The notes beneath the pieces were generated by a model. The model was not told the DNA's origin. It did not search any database and worked only from the letters and a program-made list of their open reading frames with translations. From assembly GCF_014644455.1 (NCBI RefSeq), contig NZ_BMKS01000003.1, positions 337,930-401,929 of the forward strand: 64,000 nt of DNA, given 5' to 3'. Position numbers and translations under genes: made by a program. Each line of letters starts with the position of its first letter. The stretch's first letter is position 1. Shown piece by piece: positions 23,450-32,754 of this stretch. This stretch comes from Caldovatus sediminis. Lineage in GTDB: Bacteria > Pseudomonadota > Alphaproteobacteria > Acetobacterales > Acetobacteraceae.

Positions 23450-26233
23450 TCAGTCGAGCTCGACGCGTTCCAGCAGCAGCACCAGCTCGCGCTCGCTGCC
23501 CGGCTCGCGCACCGTCTCCGCGAAGGCGAGCGCGACGACGTTCGGTCCGGCGCGCAGGTCGAGCGGCAGCGCCGCCTCGCCTGCCTGGTCGAGGCGGCCG
23601 CTGCCGTCGAAGCGGAGCGGCGCGCCGGGAGTCGCGTTGACCAGGACCTCGGCGCTCTGACCAGGGATGGGGCTGCGGTAGCGCAGGCGCAGCGTCGCCG
23701 CGCCCGGCTCGCGCGCCTCGATGACGAGGCCGGCGGCACGGGCGGTGATCCAGCGGACCTGGTCGGAGAGGCCGATCTCCGGGAACGGACCCTCGAGCGG
23801 GCCGAAGCCGCGGCTGAGGTCCCAGCGCAGGCGAAGCGGAGGCGGCGGCGCCGCCGCCGGATCGGGCGGCCCGCCGCCGGGGTCTGTGGCGCCCGGCGCC
23901 GCGCCGTCGAAGGCGTCCGTCGCGGGCGAGCCGCGGCCCTGCGCCGCCGCGCCGGGGACCGCCTCGGGCGAGGCCGCCGCGTCCGCCCCCGCAGGCGTCT
24001 CGGCCGCCCCATCGCGGTCCCGGGTTGCCGCGGCCGGCGGGGTGTCGCCCGGGGCGCCTTCCACGGCATCCGCCGGCGGCCAGGCCGGCAATGCCGCGTC
24101 GCCGGCGGCCCGGGCCTCGACCGCAAGCAGACGGACCTCGCGGCCGGCCAGGCTCTCCGCCTCCGGGCGCGTATCGCAGAGGTCCCAGGCGGACACCGCC
24201 CCGCCGCGTCGCAGCACCGCGGCGGGGATCCGCGCAAGCCCCTCCCAGGTCGTGGCGTCGCCGCCCGGCGGTCCCGGGTCCAGCTCGAGCCGGACCGGGA
24301 TGCCGTTGACCCAGAGTGCGAGCCGGCGCGCCGCCGCCGGGCCGTCCGGACAGTGCAGGCGCAGGCTCAGCCAGACCGGATGGTCGGGGGTGGCCGACAG
24401 GTCGCCCGACAGCACCGGGCCGACCACGAAGCTGCCGTCGCCGAGTGGCGTGCCGCGCGCCCAGGCCGCGGCGGCCGGGGGATGCCCGGCGACGCCGGTC
24501 CGGCGCGTCGCCATCGCGGGCGCGCCGCGGGCGCCGCGCGACGGCCGCAGCCGGAGGCCCCCGACCAGGATGCCGAGGTCCCGCCGCTCGCCCGGCGGGC
24601 GGCGGGTGAAGGGCAGACCGAGCGTGATCTCGACCGGCCCGACGGCGGCGCTCGCGGTGCCGCCGGCGCCGGCGGCCGCCGGTCCGGCGACGGTCACGAT
24701 CGCCGTGCCGTCGCCGTCGCCGTGCCGGACCGAGACGGCGAGCGGCGAGGGGTGCTCCGCCGCCGGCGTGCCGGGGCCGCCGATGCGCGCGGTGAGGCCT
24801 TCCAGCTGCTCGACGCCGAAATGGCCGCGGACCGCGATCTCCAGCTCCCAGGCGGCGCGGTGCGGCCAGTCGAAGCGCAGCACCGCCTCCTGGCCGGTCC
24901 AGCGCACCGCGGCGCCGCCGGCCCGCTCCACGGCATGCCAGCCCGGCGTGCGGATGCCGGCGAGATCGAGCGCCACCTCGCGCGGCCGGGCGGCGAGGCC
25001 CGCGGCGAGCAGCCGCGCCGCCCAGAGCCGGCCCAACTGGTCGAACAGCGCGCCGGCACCGTTCTCCGCCCGCCATCGCGCCCCCGCCTCGGCGGAGGCC
25101 CGGGCGAGGCCGGAGAGGCGCGGGAGCGCGGCGGCGAAGGCGGCCGCCGCGCCCGCGGCGCCGTAGGGCGCGTAGGGCACGTAGCCCGCCCCCCAGGCGC
25201 GCGCCTCCGCCTCGAGCCAGGTGTCGGCCGGCACGATCACCGGCCGGCCGAGGCTGATCGCCTCCCACAGCACGCCCGAGGACTTCCGCCCGTAGTGCGC
25301 GGGATCGTAGGTGAACAGCACGGCGTCCACCCCCTCGAGCAGCGCCTGGTATTGCGCCTCCTCGAGCCGGCCGAGGCCGAGCTCGAGGTTGCCGAGGCGC
25401 GCGGCGATGCGGGCGACCTCCTCCAGCGCCTCGCGCGCCGGGCCCCAGGCGATCTCCGGGTTGGCGTGGACGACGAAGGTCCAGTCGGGGTGCGCGGCGC
25501 AGAGCCGCCGGGCGAGTTCCGGCACCAGCGCGAGCCCCTTCTCGATCTTGGCGTCGCCGGCGAAGAGCAGCAGGCGGCGGTGCGGCCCCTCGGCCGCCGC
25601 CGGTCCGGGCGCGGGCGCGATCGGCACCGGATGCGGCGGGACCTCGTAGCCCGCGAGGCGCGTGAACTCCGCCGCATGCTGCCGGCCGCTGGCGAAGAAG
25701 CGGATCGCCGGCCCGCCCGGCTCGCGCGCGGCGCGGAAGGCGAGGCGGTAGTAGAGCGCCCGCTGCGCGTCCACCACGTCGCCGGGATCGGCCGCATCGG
25801 CGACGGCGAGGCCGGAGGGCAGCATCAGGTGCACGACGAAGAGCGGCGCGTCGAGCGCGCCGAAGCTCCGCATCCAGGTGACGTAGCCGAGCAGGTGGTT
25901 CTCGCTCACCGTCGGCACGAGCACGCAGTCGGCGGCGGTCAGGTCGGTGCGGGGCAGGCGCGCGAGGTCCTCGGCGAGGACGTCGTTCAGATGGCGGAAC
26001 TCGTCGAAGCGGCCGGCGATCGGGTCGAGCTGGGCGGCGCCGGCGCCGTAGCAGGTCTCGGTGAAGAAGGGGAGGATGCGCACGCCGTCCACGACCCCGC
26101 CGGCGAAGGCGCGGTTGGCCATGATCGTCGCGGCCTGTCCGCGGCGCACCGCCTCGCGCGCGATGCGCAGGTCGTAGGCGAGATGGTGGCCCTGCTCGGA
26201 GGTCAGGTTCGGGTCGAGGAGGAGGAGCGCCAA
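23450..26233 (-). CDS. GT-B glycosyltransferase with C-terminal beta-rich modules
   Basis: A 927-residue protein. Residues 1-410 form a GT-B fold: the N-terminus MALLLLDPNLTSEQGHHLAY contains a donor-binding-type opening, RLLLFAGDAKIEKGLALVPE begins the C-terminal Rossmann half, and HYGRKSSGVLWEAISLGRPV (about residue 314) is the acceptor/donor loop with the usual Glu. From about residue 425 three beta-rich segments follow (about 425-590, 598-720 and 808-927), the first with WHAVERAGGAAVRWTG and the last with IPGQSAEVLVNATPG. They look like carbohydrate-binding sandwiches. An Ala/Pro/Gly linker of about 70 residues separates the last two. The start is a TTG at 26233, the only start-type codon near the onset of homology, 34 bases after the previous stop. 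Confidence 0.8.
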   Translation of the reverse strand: MALLLLDPNLTSEQGHHLAYDLRIAREAVRRGQAATIMANRAFAGGVVDGVRILPFFTETCYGAGAAQLDPIAGRFDEFRHLNDVLAEDLARLPRTDLTAADCVLVPTVSENHLLGYVTWMRSFGALDAPLFVVHLMLPSGLAVADAADPGDVVDAQRALYYRLAFRAAREPGGPAIRFFASGRQHAAEFTRLAGYEVPPHPVPIAPAPGPAAAEGPHRRLLLFAGDAKIEKGLALVPELARRLCAAHPDWTFVVHANPEIAWGPAREALEEVARIAARLGNLELGLGRLEEAQYQALLEGVDAVLFTYDPAHYGRKSSGVLWEAISLGRPVIVPADTWLEAEARAWGAGYVPYAPYGAAGAAAAFAAALPRLSGLARASAEAGARWRAENGAGALFDQLGRLWAARLLAAGLAARPREVALDLAGIRTPGWHAVERAGGAAVRWTGQEAVLRFDWPHRAAWELEIAVRGHFGVEQLEGLTARIGGPGTPAAEHPSPLAVSVRHGDGDGTAIVTVAGPAAAGAGGTASAAVGPVEITLGLPFTRRPPGERRDLGILVGGLRLRPSRGARGAPAMATRRTGVAGHPPAAAAWARGTPLGDGSFVVGPVLSGDLSATPDHPVWLSLRLHCPDGPAAARRLALWVNGIPVRLELDPGPPGGDATTWEGLARIPAAVLRRGGAVSAWDLCDTRPEAESLAGREVRLLAVEARAAGDAALPAWPPADAVEGAPGDTPPAAATRDRDGAAETPAGADAAASPEAVPGAAAQGRGSPATDAFDGAAPGATDPGGGPPDPAAAPPPPLRLRWDLSRGFGPLEGPFPEIGLSDQVRWITARAAGLVIEAREPGAATLRLRYRSPIPGQSAEVLVNATPGAPLRFDGSGRLDQAGEAALPLDLRAGPNVVALAFAETVREPGSERELVLLLERVELD

Positions 26234-26267
26234 GGCGTTCGGCCTTCGGGAGGTTGGCGGATGCGGC

Positions 26268-26912
26268 TCATTCGGCGACGGCGAGGAGCGCGCCGAGGAA
26301 CGGACCGAGCGCCGGATCGCGCGACAGCGGATGCCGCGCCAGATGGGCGAGGACGTCGCGGGCGGCCTCCGCGACCGGCGCGGCGACCGCGGGATCCTCG
26401 CCGGAGGCGAGGAGCACGGCGGCGCATTCGGCCAGCGCCTCGGCGAGCCGGCCCGCCGCGAGCTCGGCGGCGACGCGTTCGGCCAGGGGCGGATCGGGCG
26501 CCTGGCCGCCCGGTTCGGCCGGCGCCGGCGGGGGCAGGCAGCGCGGCAGCACCGCCGCGCTGGCCGGGCACGGCCCCTCCCCGGCGGCTCGCCGCAGCGG
26601 CAGGAGGCGGAGGGAGCCGGGCGGCAGCGGCGCGCGCAGCACGATCGAGGTCGCCGGCCCCTCGGGCCCCGGCGGCGGCCGGTCCAGGATGCAGGCGGCG
26701 CGGTCCTCGACGAGGGCGAGGAAGGGCCGCTCCGGGACCGCCGGCCCCTCGCCCCAGCGCGCGGAGGCTCCGCTCGCCGTCGCCGCATCCCAGCCCTCGG
26801 CCAGGAGGAGGCAGCGGGTCCGGGACGGATCGCCGGGCGCCGCGAGCGCCAGCGTGAAGCCGCTGCCATCGGCGAGGCCCTGCCAGGCGTGGCGCTCGAT
26901 CGCGTCAGGCAT
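26268..26912 (-). CDS. Hypothetical protein in the glycosyltransferase cluster (214 aa)
   Basis: I do not recognise this family. The first 120 residues alternate short hydrophobic strands (FTLALAAPG, CLLLAEGWDA, FLALVEDRAACILD, TSIVLRAPLPPGSLRLLPL) and may form a beta-sandwich. A Pro-rich linker (about 125-145) leads to a helical C-terminal part (VAAELAAGRLAEALAECAAV, then VLAHLARHPL) that resembles a short TPR-like helical unit. There is no signal peptide or membrane segment. The ATG at 26912 overlaps the preceding tandem glycosyltransferase stop by eight bases, and the next gene begins 34 bases after its own stop. It is therefore firmly embedded in the operon and probably serves it. Confidence 0.6.
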   Translation of the reverse strand: MPDAIERHAWQGLADGSGFTLALAAPGDPSRTRCLLLAEGWDAATASGASARWGEGPAVPERPFLALVEDRAACILDRPPPGPEGPATSIVLRAPLPPGSLRLLPLRRAAGEGPCPASAAVLPRCLPPPAPAEPGGQAPDPPLAERVAAELAAGRLAEALAECAAVLLASGEDPAVAAPVAEAARDVLAHLARHPLSRDPALGPFLGALLAVAE

Positions 26913-29583
26913 GGTCGGCCCCCGCCGCGGGCGCGAGCAGGGAGTCGTAGAGGGCGGCGTGGCGCTCGGCGATCCGGGGCCAGTCCAGGGCCTCGGCCCG
27001 GGCGCGGCCGGCGCGGCCCATCGCCGCCGCCCGCCCCGGATCGGCGGCGAGCGCACGCACCGCCTCGGCAAGCGCCGCGGCATCGCCGGCGGGGCGGAGC
27101 AGCGCGGCATCGGGGCCGGTCATCTCGGCCACGCCGCCGACATCGGTGGAGACCACCGGCCGCCCGCAGGCCATCGCCTCCAGCACGGCGTTGTTCGCGG
27201 TGGCGTCGACGAGGGGGAGGAACAGGCAGTCGGCGTCGCGATAGGCCTGGCGTAGCTCGGCGTCGGAGAGGTTCCCGCGAAGGGTCACGCCCTCGGGCAG
27301 GGCCGTGCCGGCGAGCTGCCGCGGGGGGTTGTGCGAGACCACGGTCAGCCGCGCGTCGAGGCCGCCCGCGCGCAGCAGCGCCAGCGCGGCGAGGGCGGCG
27401 TCGAAATCGCGCAGCCAGTGGCCGACCAGGAGCAGGCGGAACGCGCCGCTCGCTCCGGCCGGGGCGCCGGGTCCCGGGGTGAAGAAGTCGGCGTCCACGC
27501 CGTGCGGGATCACCACGATGCGCTCATCCGGCAGGTGGCGGGCGAGCAGGGCGCGCATCGGCCGGCACAGCGCGACGGCGCGATCGAGCGCGCCGAGCAG
27601 ACCGCGATGGATCATGCCTTCGAGCAGGGCGGGCGGCTGGTGGAAGGTGGCGACCATGCGCGGCCGGCGCGCGCCCGCCGCCGCGAGCGCCGCGGCGAGG
27701 CTCGGCGCGAGCCAGCCGCCCAGTTCGCCGTCGATGAAGTGCACCAGGGAGGGGGCGTCGGGGGAGACGCAGCGGGCCAGCACCTCGGCCTCGGCCAGCC
27801 AGGCGTTGCCCTGCTGGCCGAAGGCGGGAAGCCCGAGCAGGCGCCCCGCGGCGCGCAGCGGCTCGGCCCAGCGCCCCGCCTGGGCATGGCCGAGCGGCAC
27901 CGTCATGGCCTCGACGGCGATCCGCGCGCAGCCGGGCAGGTGGCGCAGGAACTGGTAGGGGCCGGAATGCGCCGAATGATGCGCGTGATGGGTGCGCAGG
28001 GCGAGCAGCCGCCGGACCGGCGCGGCACCTTCCCCGAGCACCGCCGGCGCGGGCAGCGGCGCCGCGACGCACCCGGCGAGCGCGGCGAGCGTCGCGGGCG
28101 CGCCGGCGGCGGCGCGCTCGCGCAGCAGCAGGTTCGTCGGGTAGCGCAGGAAATCGGGCCCCGGCAGCAGGTCGGGCGCCACCGCGGCCCGGGCGAAGGC
28201 GCGCGTCGCCCGCGCGTGGAGCTCGGCCGCGATGGCGGCCCCGCGACGCGGCGCCGACCGGCCGTCGCGCCCCGCCTCCAGGGCCTCCTCGTAGAGCGCC
28301 CGATGCCGGCGGCCGACGACGGCGGGGCTGTTCTCGGCCAGGACCTGGGCGCGGGCGGCCGCGCGCATGGCCTCGTCGCGGAAGTGCGTGCGCGCGAAGC
28401 GCAACAGCCCCTCGGCCAGCGCCGCGGCGTCGCCCACCTCCGGCACCAGCACGCCGGTGCGGCCGTCGGCGATCAGCTCCGGGATGCCGCCGGCGGCGAA
28501 GCCGATGGCCGGCGTGCCGCAGGCGAGCGCCTCGACGAGCACGTTCGGATAGTTCTCCTCGAGCGAGGCGACGCAGGCGAGATCGGCGATGCCGAGCACG
28601 TCGGCCAGCACCTCGTCCTCCGCCACCGGGCCGAGCGAGAGCGGCAGCAGCAGGCCCTCGACCGGGGCGATCGGCGGAGGGGAGCGGCCGAACAGCAGCA
28701 CCACCACGCGCCCGCCCGGCGGCAGCGCGGCGGCCATGCGCCCCCCCGCGAGGGCGCGCCCGAGTGCCTCCTCCAGCACCGCCGCGCCCTTGCGCCGTTC
28801 GGCGCTGTCCATGCTGCCGAAGAGCAGGACGAGGTCGTGCGCGCCGATGCCGAAGGCGGCGCGCAGCGCCTCGCGGTCGGGGCGCGGCGCGAAGCGGTCG
28901 GTCTCGACGGCGTTGGGGATGGCGGCGATCCGGGCGCCGGCGCCGCCGAGGATGGCGCTCTCCGCCGCCAGCCCTGCGAGCCAGCGCGAGGGCGCGACGA
29001 CGGTGAGCCGCCCCTGCGCGCCGCCCCAGCCGGCGCGCTTCTCGGCGAAGGCGTTGGGGACGAGCTGCGCCTCGTCGTCGAGCTGCGGGCATTTCAGGCA
29101 GGCGGTGCGCCACTGCCCGCAGCCGGCCGGGTAGTGGCAGCCGCCGGTCATCGGCCAGAAGTCGTGCAGCGTCCAGACCAGCGTCCGCCCCGCGGCGAGC
29201 CAGCGCGCCACCTGGCGCGGGGTGAGCATCCAGCTCGTCCAGTGAAGGTGCAGGACGTCCGCCGTCGCGACCGGCCCGACGCTGTCCGGGTCCACGCCGG
29301 GATGGGGAAGCGAGAGCAGGGTGTTGGAGAGGGGCGTGCGGTGCCGCGGGATGACGCCCCATTGCAGCTTTTCGGCGAGCAGTTCGCGCAGCGCCGCCTC
29401 GCCGGGCGACGCCGGGGCGGCGGGGACGAGGTGCAGCTCGCCGGCGCCGGCGCCGGACGCACCCGCGAGGCAGGCGAAGGTGGCGAGCACCCCAGCCTCG
29501 CGACAGGCCAGCACGGCGCGCCGCGCCGCCCGCCCGGCGCCGCCTTCCGGGGAGTGGCAGAAATGCAGGGCCTGGAGCGTCAC
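26905..29583 (-). CDS. Two-domain (tandem GT4-like) glycosyltransferase
   Basis: An 892-residue protein that contains two complete GT-B glycosyltransferases of family 4 type. The first (about residues 1-430) has LHFCHSPEGGAGRAARRAVL, VLHLHWTSWMLTPRQ, TLHDFWPMTGGCHYPAGCGQ, and the E-x7-E motif in EENYPNVLVEALACG (about 343). The second (about 524-892) has HSGPYQFLRHLPG, VVIPHGVDADFF, LLLVGHWLRDFD, and NNAVLEAMACGRPVVSTDVG (about 797). A GT4 protein with its own partner could add two sugars in succession. The frame is open 43 codons upstream of the GTG at 29583, but that part is Arg/Pro-rich. Sugar specificity is unknown. Confidence 0.85.
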   Translation of the reverse strand: MTLQALHFCHSPEGGAGRAARRAVLACREAGVLATFACLAGASGAGAGELHLVPAAPASPGEAALRELLAEKLQWGVIPRHRTPLSNTLLSLPHPGVDPDSVGPVATADVLHLHWTSWMLTPRQVARWLAAGRTLVWTLHDFWPMTGGCHYPAGCGQWRTACLKCPQLDDEAQLVPNAFAEKRAGWGGAQGRLTVVAPSRWLAGLAAESAILGGAGARIAAIPNAVETDRFAPRPDREALRAAFGIGAHDLVLLFGSMDSAERRKGAAVLEEALGRALAGGRMAAALPPGGRVVVLLFGRSPPPIAPVEGLLLPLSLGPVAEDEVLADVLGIADLACVASLEENYPNVLVEALACGTPAIGFAAGGIPELIADGRTGVLVPEVGDAAALAEGLLRFARTHFRDEAMRAAARAQVLAENSPAVVGRRHRALYEEALEAGRDGRSAPRRGAAIAAELHARATRAFARAAVAPDLLPGPDFLRYPTNLLLRERAAAGAPATLAALAGCVAAPLPAPAVLGEGAAPVRRLLALRTHHAHHSAHSGPYQFLRHLPGCARIAVEAMTVPLGHAQAGRWAEPLRAAGRLLGLPAFGQQGNAWLAEAEVLARCVSPDAPSLVHFIDGELGGWLAPSLAAALAAAGARRPRMVATFHQPPALLEGMIHRGLLGALDRAVALCRPMRALLARHLPDERIVVIPHGVDADFFTPGPGAPAGASGAFRLLLVGHWLRDFDAALAALALLRAGGLDARLTVVSHNPPRQLAGTALPEGVTLRGNLSDAELRQAYRDADCLFLPLVDATANNAVLEAMACGRPVVSTDVGGVAEMTGPDAALLRPAGDAAALAEAVRALAADPGRAAAMGRAGRARAEALDWPRIAERHAALYDSLLAPAAGADHA

Positions 29584-29721
29584 GTCACGGAAGCCGCCGC
29601 GCAGAGGGGCCGCAAGGGCCGGCCGGCGGGGCGCGGAAGCGCCCGCCCGCCGCCGGTCCCGGCGTCGCGGGGGAGCGCCGTCCGGGCCCGCCGTCCAGTC
29701 GGCGTTATACACGCCCGCCGC

Positions 29722-31659
29722 TCAACCCCAAGTGTCTTCCGGGTCCCAGTCCATGAGGACCGCCGGCGCGACGCGGCGCTCGACGACGCGGACGCGGGCG
29801 AGGAGGCGGTCGGTCGCGAGGGCCGCCCGCAGGCGGGCACGCAGCGCCTCGCGGGCCTCGGGATGGGAGCGGAGATGGGCGAGCGCCTCGGCCTCGCGCC
29901 CCGGGTGGCGCGCCGCTTCCCGGCGCATCGCGGCCTCGAGCGCGGAGTCGGGCACGGCGATGCCCTCGGCCTCGGCGAAGCGGGCGAGCAGCAGGCCGAT
30001 CCTCGCCCGGCGCTCGGCGGCGGCGCGGAGCGCCGCCTCGTCCATCGGCCGGCGGACCTCGCCGGGCTCCTCGGCGGCGCGCATCTCGGCGCGGCGGCGG
30101 AGCCAGGCCAGCTCCGCAGCGATCCGCGGTCCGGGCACCGGCAGGTCCGTCGCGGCGGCGAGCCGGGCGAGCAGGTCGGCGCGCAGGCGGCGGTCCGACA
30201 TCGCGGCGTAGGCCTCGCGCAACCGCGAACGGATATCGGCGCGCAACGCGTCGAGGCCGACGAAATCGCACGCCGCGGCCAGCGCCTCGTCCACCGGCGG
30301 CACGACGCGGCGGCGCAGCGCCGTCGCCCGCACCGCGCAGCGCAGCTCGCGCCCGGCGAGGCCCTGCGGGGCGCCGAACAGCGGGAAGAAGGCGCGGATG
30401 TCGCGGCTCTCCCCGACGCGAATGCCTTCGAGGCCGTCGGCGAGGCCCGGCAGGAAGCCGGGGCCGCCGACCTCGATCGCGACGTCCCGCGCGCTGCCCT
30501 CGGGGAAGGGCCGCGGCGCGGCGCTCGCCGCCGCGCCGCCGCGGAGGAGGCGCGGCAGCCCGATCCGCAGCGTCATGTCGAGCGGCCCGGTGGTGCCCGC
30601 GGCGAGGCGGATCAGCAGGCCCGGCCGCGCGAAGGCGACCTCCGGGGTGGGGTCCGTGGTCAGGTCGCGGCTCCACGCCTGGGCGGCGAGCGGTCCGGGC
30701 CCGGGAGGCGGCAGCCGGCCCGCGACGGGGCGGAGGGTGCCGGCGGCGCTGCGCTGGTTGAGGAAGGCCTCGCACGCCGCGCGGTCCGGCACCGCGCCGG
30801 CGAGCAGGCGCCAGCGCGCCGACAGCGAGAAGGCTTCGCCCGGCCGCGCGGCGACGGCGTTCGGCCGATCGAGGAACACGACGAAGGTGCCCCTGCCCGG
30901 CGGCGTGCCGGTCACGCGCAGGTCGAGGCAGGGGATGCCGTCCTCGCTCGCCCGTCCGAGGATGGCGAGCCTGAGCCCCTCGGTGACCACGATGTCCCAG
31001 CCCGCCGGCGGCCGGCCGGGGCTGCCGGCGACGGCGCCGGCGGCGGCAGGGTTGCCGAGCAGGTTGGGCGGGAGCTCGGCGACGACGTCGCAGACCACGA
31101 GGTCGCCGGGCCGCGCCGCATGGCCGGCCGGAAGCGCCTCCCACTCCGCCCGGGCGGCCGCGAGCGCCTGCAGCTCGGCGGCGATCTCGGCCTCGCCCGG
31201 CTCGGCGACGAGCCGCTCGAGCGGGCCGATCGGGGGAAGGGCGACGGGCGGGCCCGCGCCCGGTCCGGGAGCGTCGTCGGGCACGAACCCGACCTCGAAG
31301 CGTATGTCGCCGTCGGGAGCGCGGGCGAAGGCGCCGATGCGCGGCGCGCCGGCGGCCCGCAGGCCGAGGCGCCGTGCCAGCGTGGCGGCGCAGGCGAGGC
31401 TCGCCTCCTCGAGCAGCGCGGAGGCGACGCCGGCGCCGAAGATCCGCCGCGCGGCGGCCGCGGCGCTCTCCCCCTCGGCCGCCCGTGGCGCGGCGAGGGG
31501 GGCGAGCCGCTCGAGGCGCGCCTCCAGCGCGGCCTCGAACGCGGCGCGGGGCAGCCGCACGGCGAAGCCGGGCGAGGCTCCTTCCCCGCCGCCCAGGGCG
31601 CCCGCCTCCATCGCGGCGCAGAGGGCGGACAGCTCGGCCGAGGTCGTCGGCTCGCTCAT
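29722..31659 (-). CDS. Divergent trigger-factor homologue with large FKBP-region insertion
   Basis: A 645-residue protein with the order of trigger factor (TF), the ribosome-bound chaperone, but about 200 residues longer than the usual 430-450. Residues 30-130 match the TF N-domain pattern, ending RAPDGDIRFEVGFVPDD, yet the loop that should read GFRxGKxP is absent (LAPLAAPRAAEGESAAAAAR). An FKBP-like start, PGDLVVCDVVAELPPNLLG (185-201), and end, GFLPGLADGLEGIRVGESRD (401-420), are separated by about 200 residues of inserted sequence. Residues 455-630 are the TF C-domain (DEALAAACDFVGLDALRADI, then AEAEGIAVPDSALEAAM). It probably folds or binds clients of the neighbouring glycan genes rather than ribosomes. 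The start is the ATG at 31659. Confidence 0.8.
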   Translation of the reverse strand: MSEPTTSAELSALCAAMEAGALGGGEGASPGFAVRLPRAAFEAALEARLERLAPLAAPRAAEGESAAAAARRIFGAGVASALLEEASLACAATLARRLGLRAAGAPRIGAFARAPDGDIRFEVGFVPDDAPGPGAGPPVALPPIGPLERLVAEPGEAEIAAELQALAAARAEWEALPAGHAARPGDLVVCDVVAELPPNLLGNPAAAGAVAGSPGRPPAGWDIVVTEGLRLAILGRASEDGIPCLDLRVTGTPPGRGTFVVFLDRPNAVAARPGEAFSLSARWRLLAGAVPDRAACEAFLNQRSAAGTLRPVAGRLPPPGPGPLAAQAWSRDLTTDPTPEVAFARPGLLIRLAAGTTGPLDMTLRIGLPRLLRGGAAASAAPRPFPEGSARDVAIEVGGPGFLPGLADGLEGIRVGESRDIRAFFPLFGAPQGLAGRELRCAVRATALRRRVVPPVDEALAAACDFVGLDALRADIRSRLREAYAAMSDRRLRADLLARLAAATDLPVPGPRIAAELAWLRRRAEMRAAEEPGEVRRPMDEAALRAAAERRARIGLLLARFAEAEGIAVPDSALEAAMRREAARHPGREAEALAHLRSHPEAREALRARLRAALATDRLLARVRVVERRVAPAVLMDWDPEDTWG

Positions 31660-31834
31660 GGCGCACGGGCGGCGGGCGTGGCCGTCCTTGCGCCGTCGCG
31701 GGCGATCGGTAAGGTCACGTGCAGTTCCAGCTCCTCGGGAGCGACGTCCGGGCGCCGCTGGGCGGGCAGCGGCGGCGAGCCCCATCTGCCGGAGGAGGCG
31801 TGGGCCCGGCAAGCGGAGGCGAGGCTACCGCCCG

Positions 31835-32647
31835 ATGAGGCGCCACGACAACGTGATCGTCACCCTCGCCACGCAGCGCAGCGGGACGAAGTTCCTCGGC
31901 ACCGCGCTCGGCAACGGCGAGCGCGTGGCGAGCTTCGGCGAGGTGTTCCAGCCCGGCCGGCCGGCGCCCTCCTTCGGCCGGTTCTTCGCGCGCCACCTGG
32001 CGGGACGCGAGAGCTTCGCCTTCTCGGGCCCGGAGATGTTCGAGTGCCTCGACGCGTTCTTCGCCGAGCTCCACGAGGCGGCCGCGGGGCGCGCCTTCGT
32101 CCATGTGGACGTGATGTACAACAACCTCGGGGCGCTGACGCCGATCTGGGCGCGGCCGATGTCGGATCCGCACGACAATTTCCTGCTCAACTACTTCAAG
32201 TCGCGCGGGATGGTGCTGCTGCACCTGCTGCGGCGCGACCTGGCGGACTGCTACGCGAGCCACGTGATCGCCGAATCGCGCGGGATCTACCACACGGGCG
32301 ACGACCGCGCGAACGCCGAGGCGGTCTCGGTCACGCTCGATGCCGCGGCGGCGGTGGCGTATCTCCATCCGATCCTGAAGGCGCGCCGCTACGTACGGCG
32401 GGCGCTGGCAGGCTATCCGCGCGCGCTCGAGGTCGAGTACCCGGGCTTCATCGCCGGGCCGACCGTGGCGCCGGAGCTGGCCGAACGGCTCGGCGCGCTG
32501 CTGCGCCTGCCGGGGGAGGCGCGCGCCGGACTGTTCGGCGCCTCGCCGCTGCGCCCGACGGCGAGCGACAAGGCGCGGATGGTGACGAACTACGAGGAGA
32601 TCCGGCGGCTGGCGGCGGAGCTGGAGCGGCTGGTCGCGGACGACTGA
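31835..32647 (+). CDS. Sulfotransferase family protein
   Basis: A 270-residue PAPS-dependent sulfotransferase-type protein. The PAPS 5'-phosphosulfate loop is VTLATQRSGTKFLGTALGN near the N-terminus. The 3'-phosphate region is LLHLLRRDLADCYASHVIA, with the expected Arg-Asp-x2-x-x-Ser arrangement, and the acceptor side carries HTGDDRANAEAVS. Such enzymes move sulfate from PAPS to hydroxyls of sugars, lipids or peptides. It is divergent from the trigger-factor-like gene (175 bp between starts), with a second sulfotransferase 107 bp downstream. The ATG at 31835 has a ggaggcgagg site and follows a non-coding-looking upstream frame. The acceptor is unknown, but the surrounding glycosyltransferases point to a glycan. 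Confidence 0.85.
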   Translation: MRRHDNVIVTLATQRSGTKFLGTALGNGERVASFGEVFQPGRPAPSFGRFFARHLAGRESFAFSGPEMFECLDAFFAELHEAAAGRAFVHVDVMYNNLGALTPIWARPMSDPHDNFLLNYFKSRGMVLLHLLRRDLADCYASHVIAESRGIYHTGDDRANAEAVSVTLDAAAAVAYLHPILKARRYVRRALAGYPRALEVEYPGFIAGPTVAPELAERLGALLRLPGEARAGLFGASPLRPTASDKARMVTNYEEIRRLAAELERLVADD

Positions 32648-32754
32648 GGGACGCGGCCGGGGTCCCTTAACGGCGTCGCGGCCGGCCACTATCGTCCGAC
32701 GCCGCCCGGCCGGGCGGAGCATGCCCGGCGCCTGTTCGAGATCGGGAGGGCCGC

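Noticed and set aside
27331-32670. A 1779-codon plus-strand open frame through the glycan cluster
   Set aside because: It is antisense to the tandem glycosyltransferase and trigger-factor-like genes, with Arg/Gly/Ala/Glu low-complexity. Motifs are seen only in the minus-strand and sulfotransferase frames.
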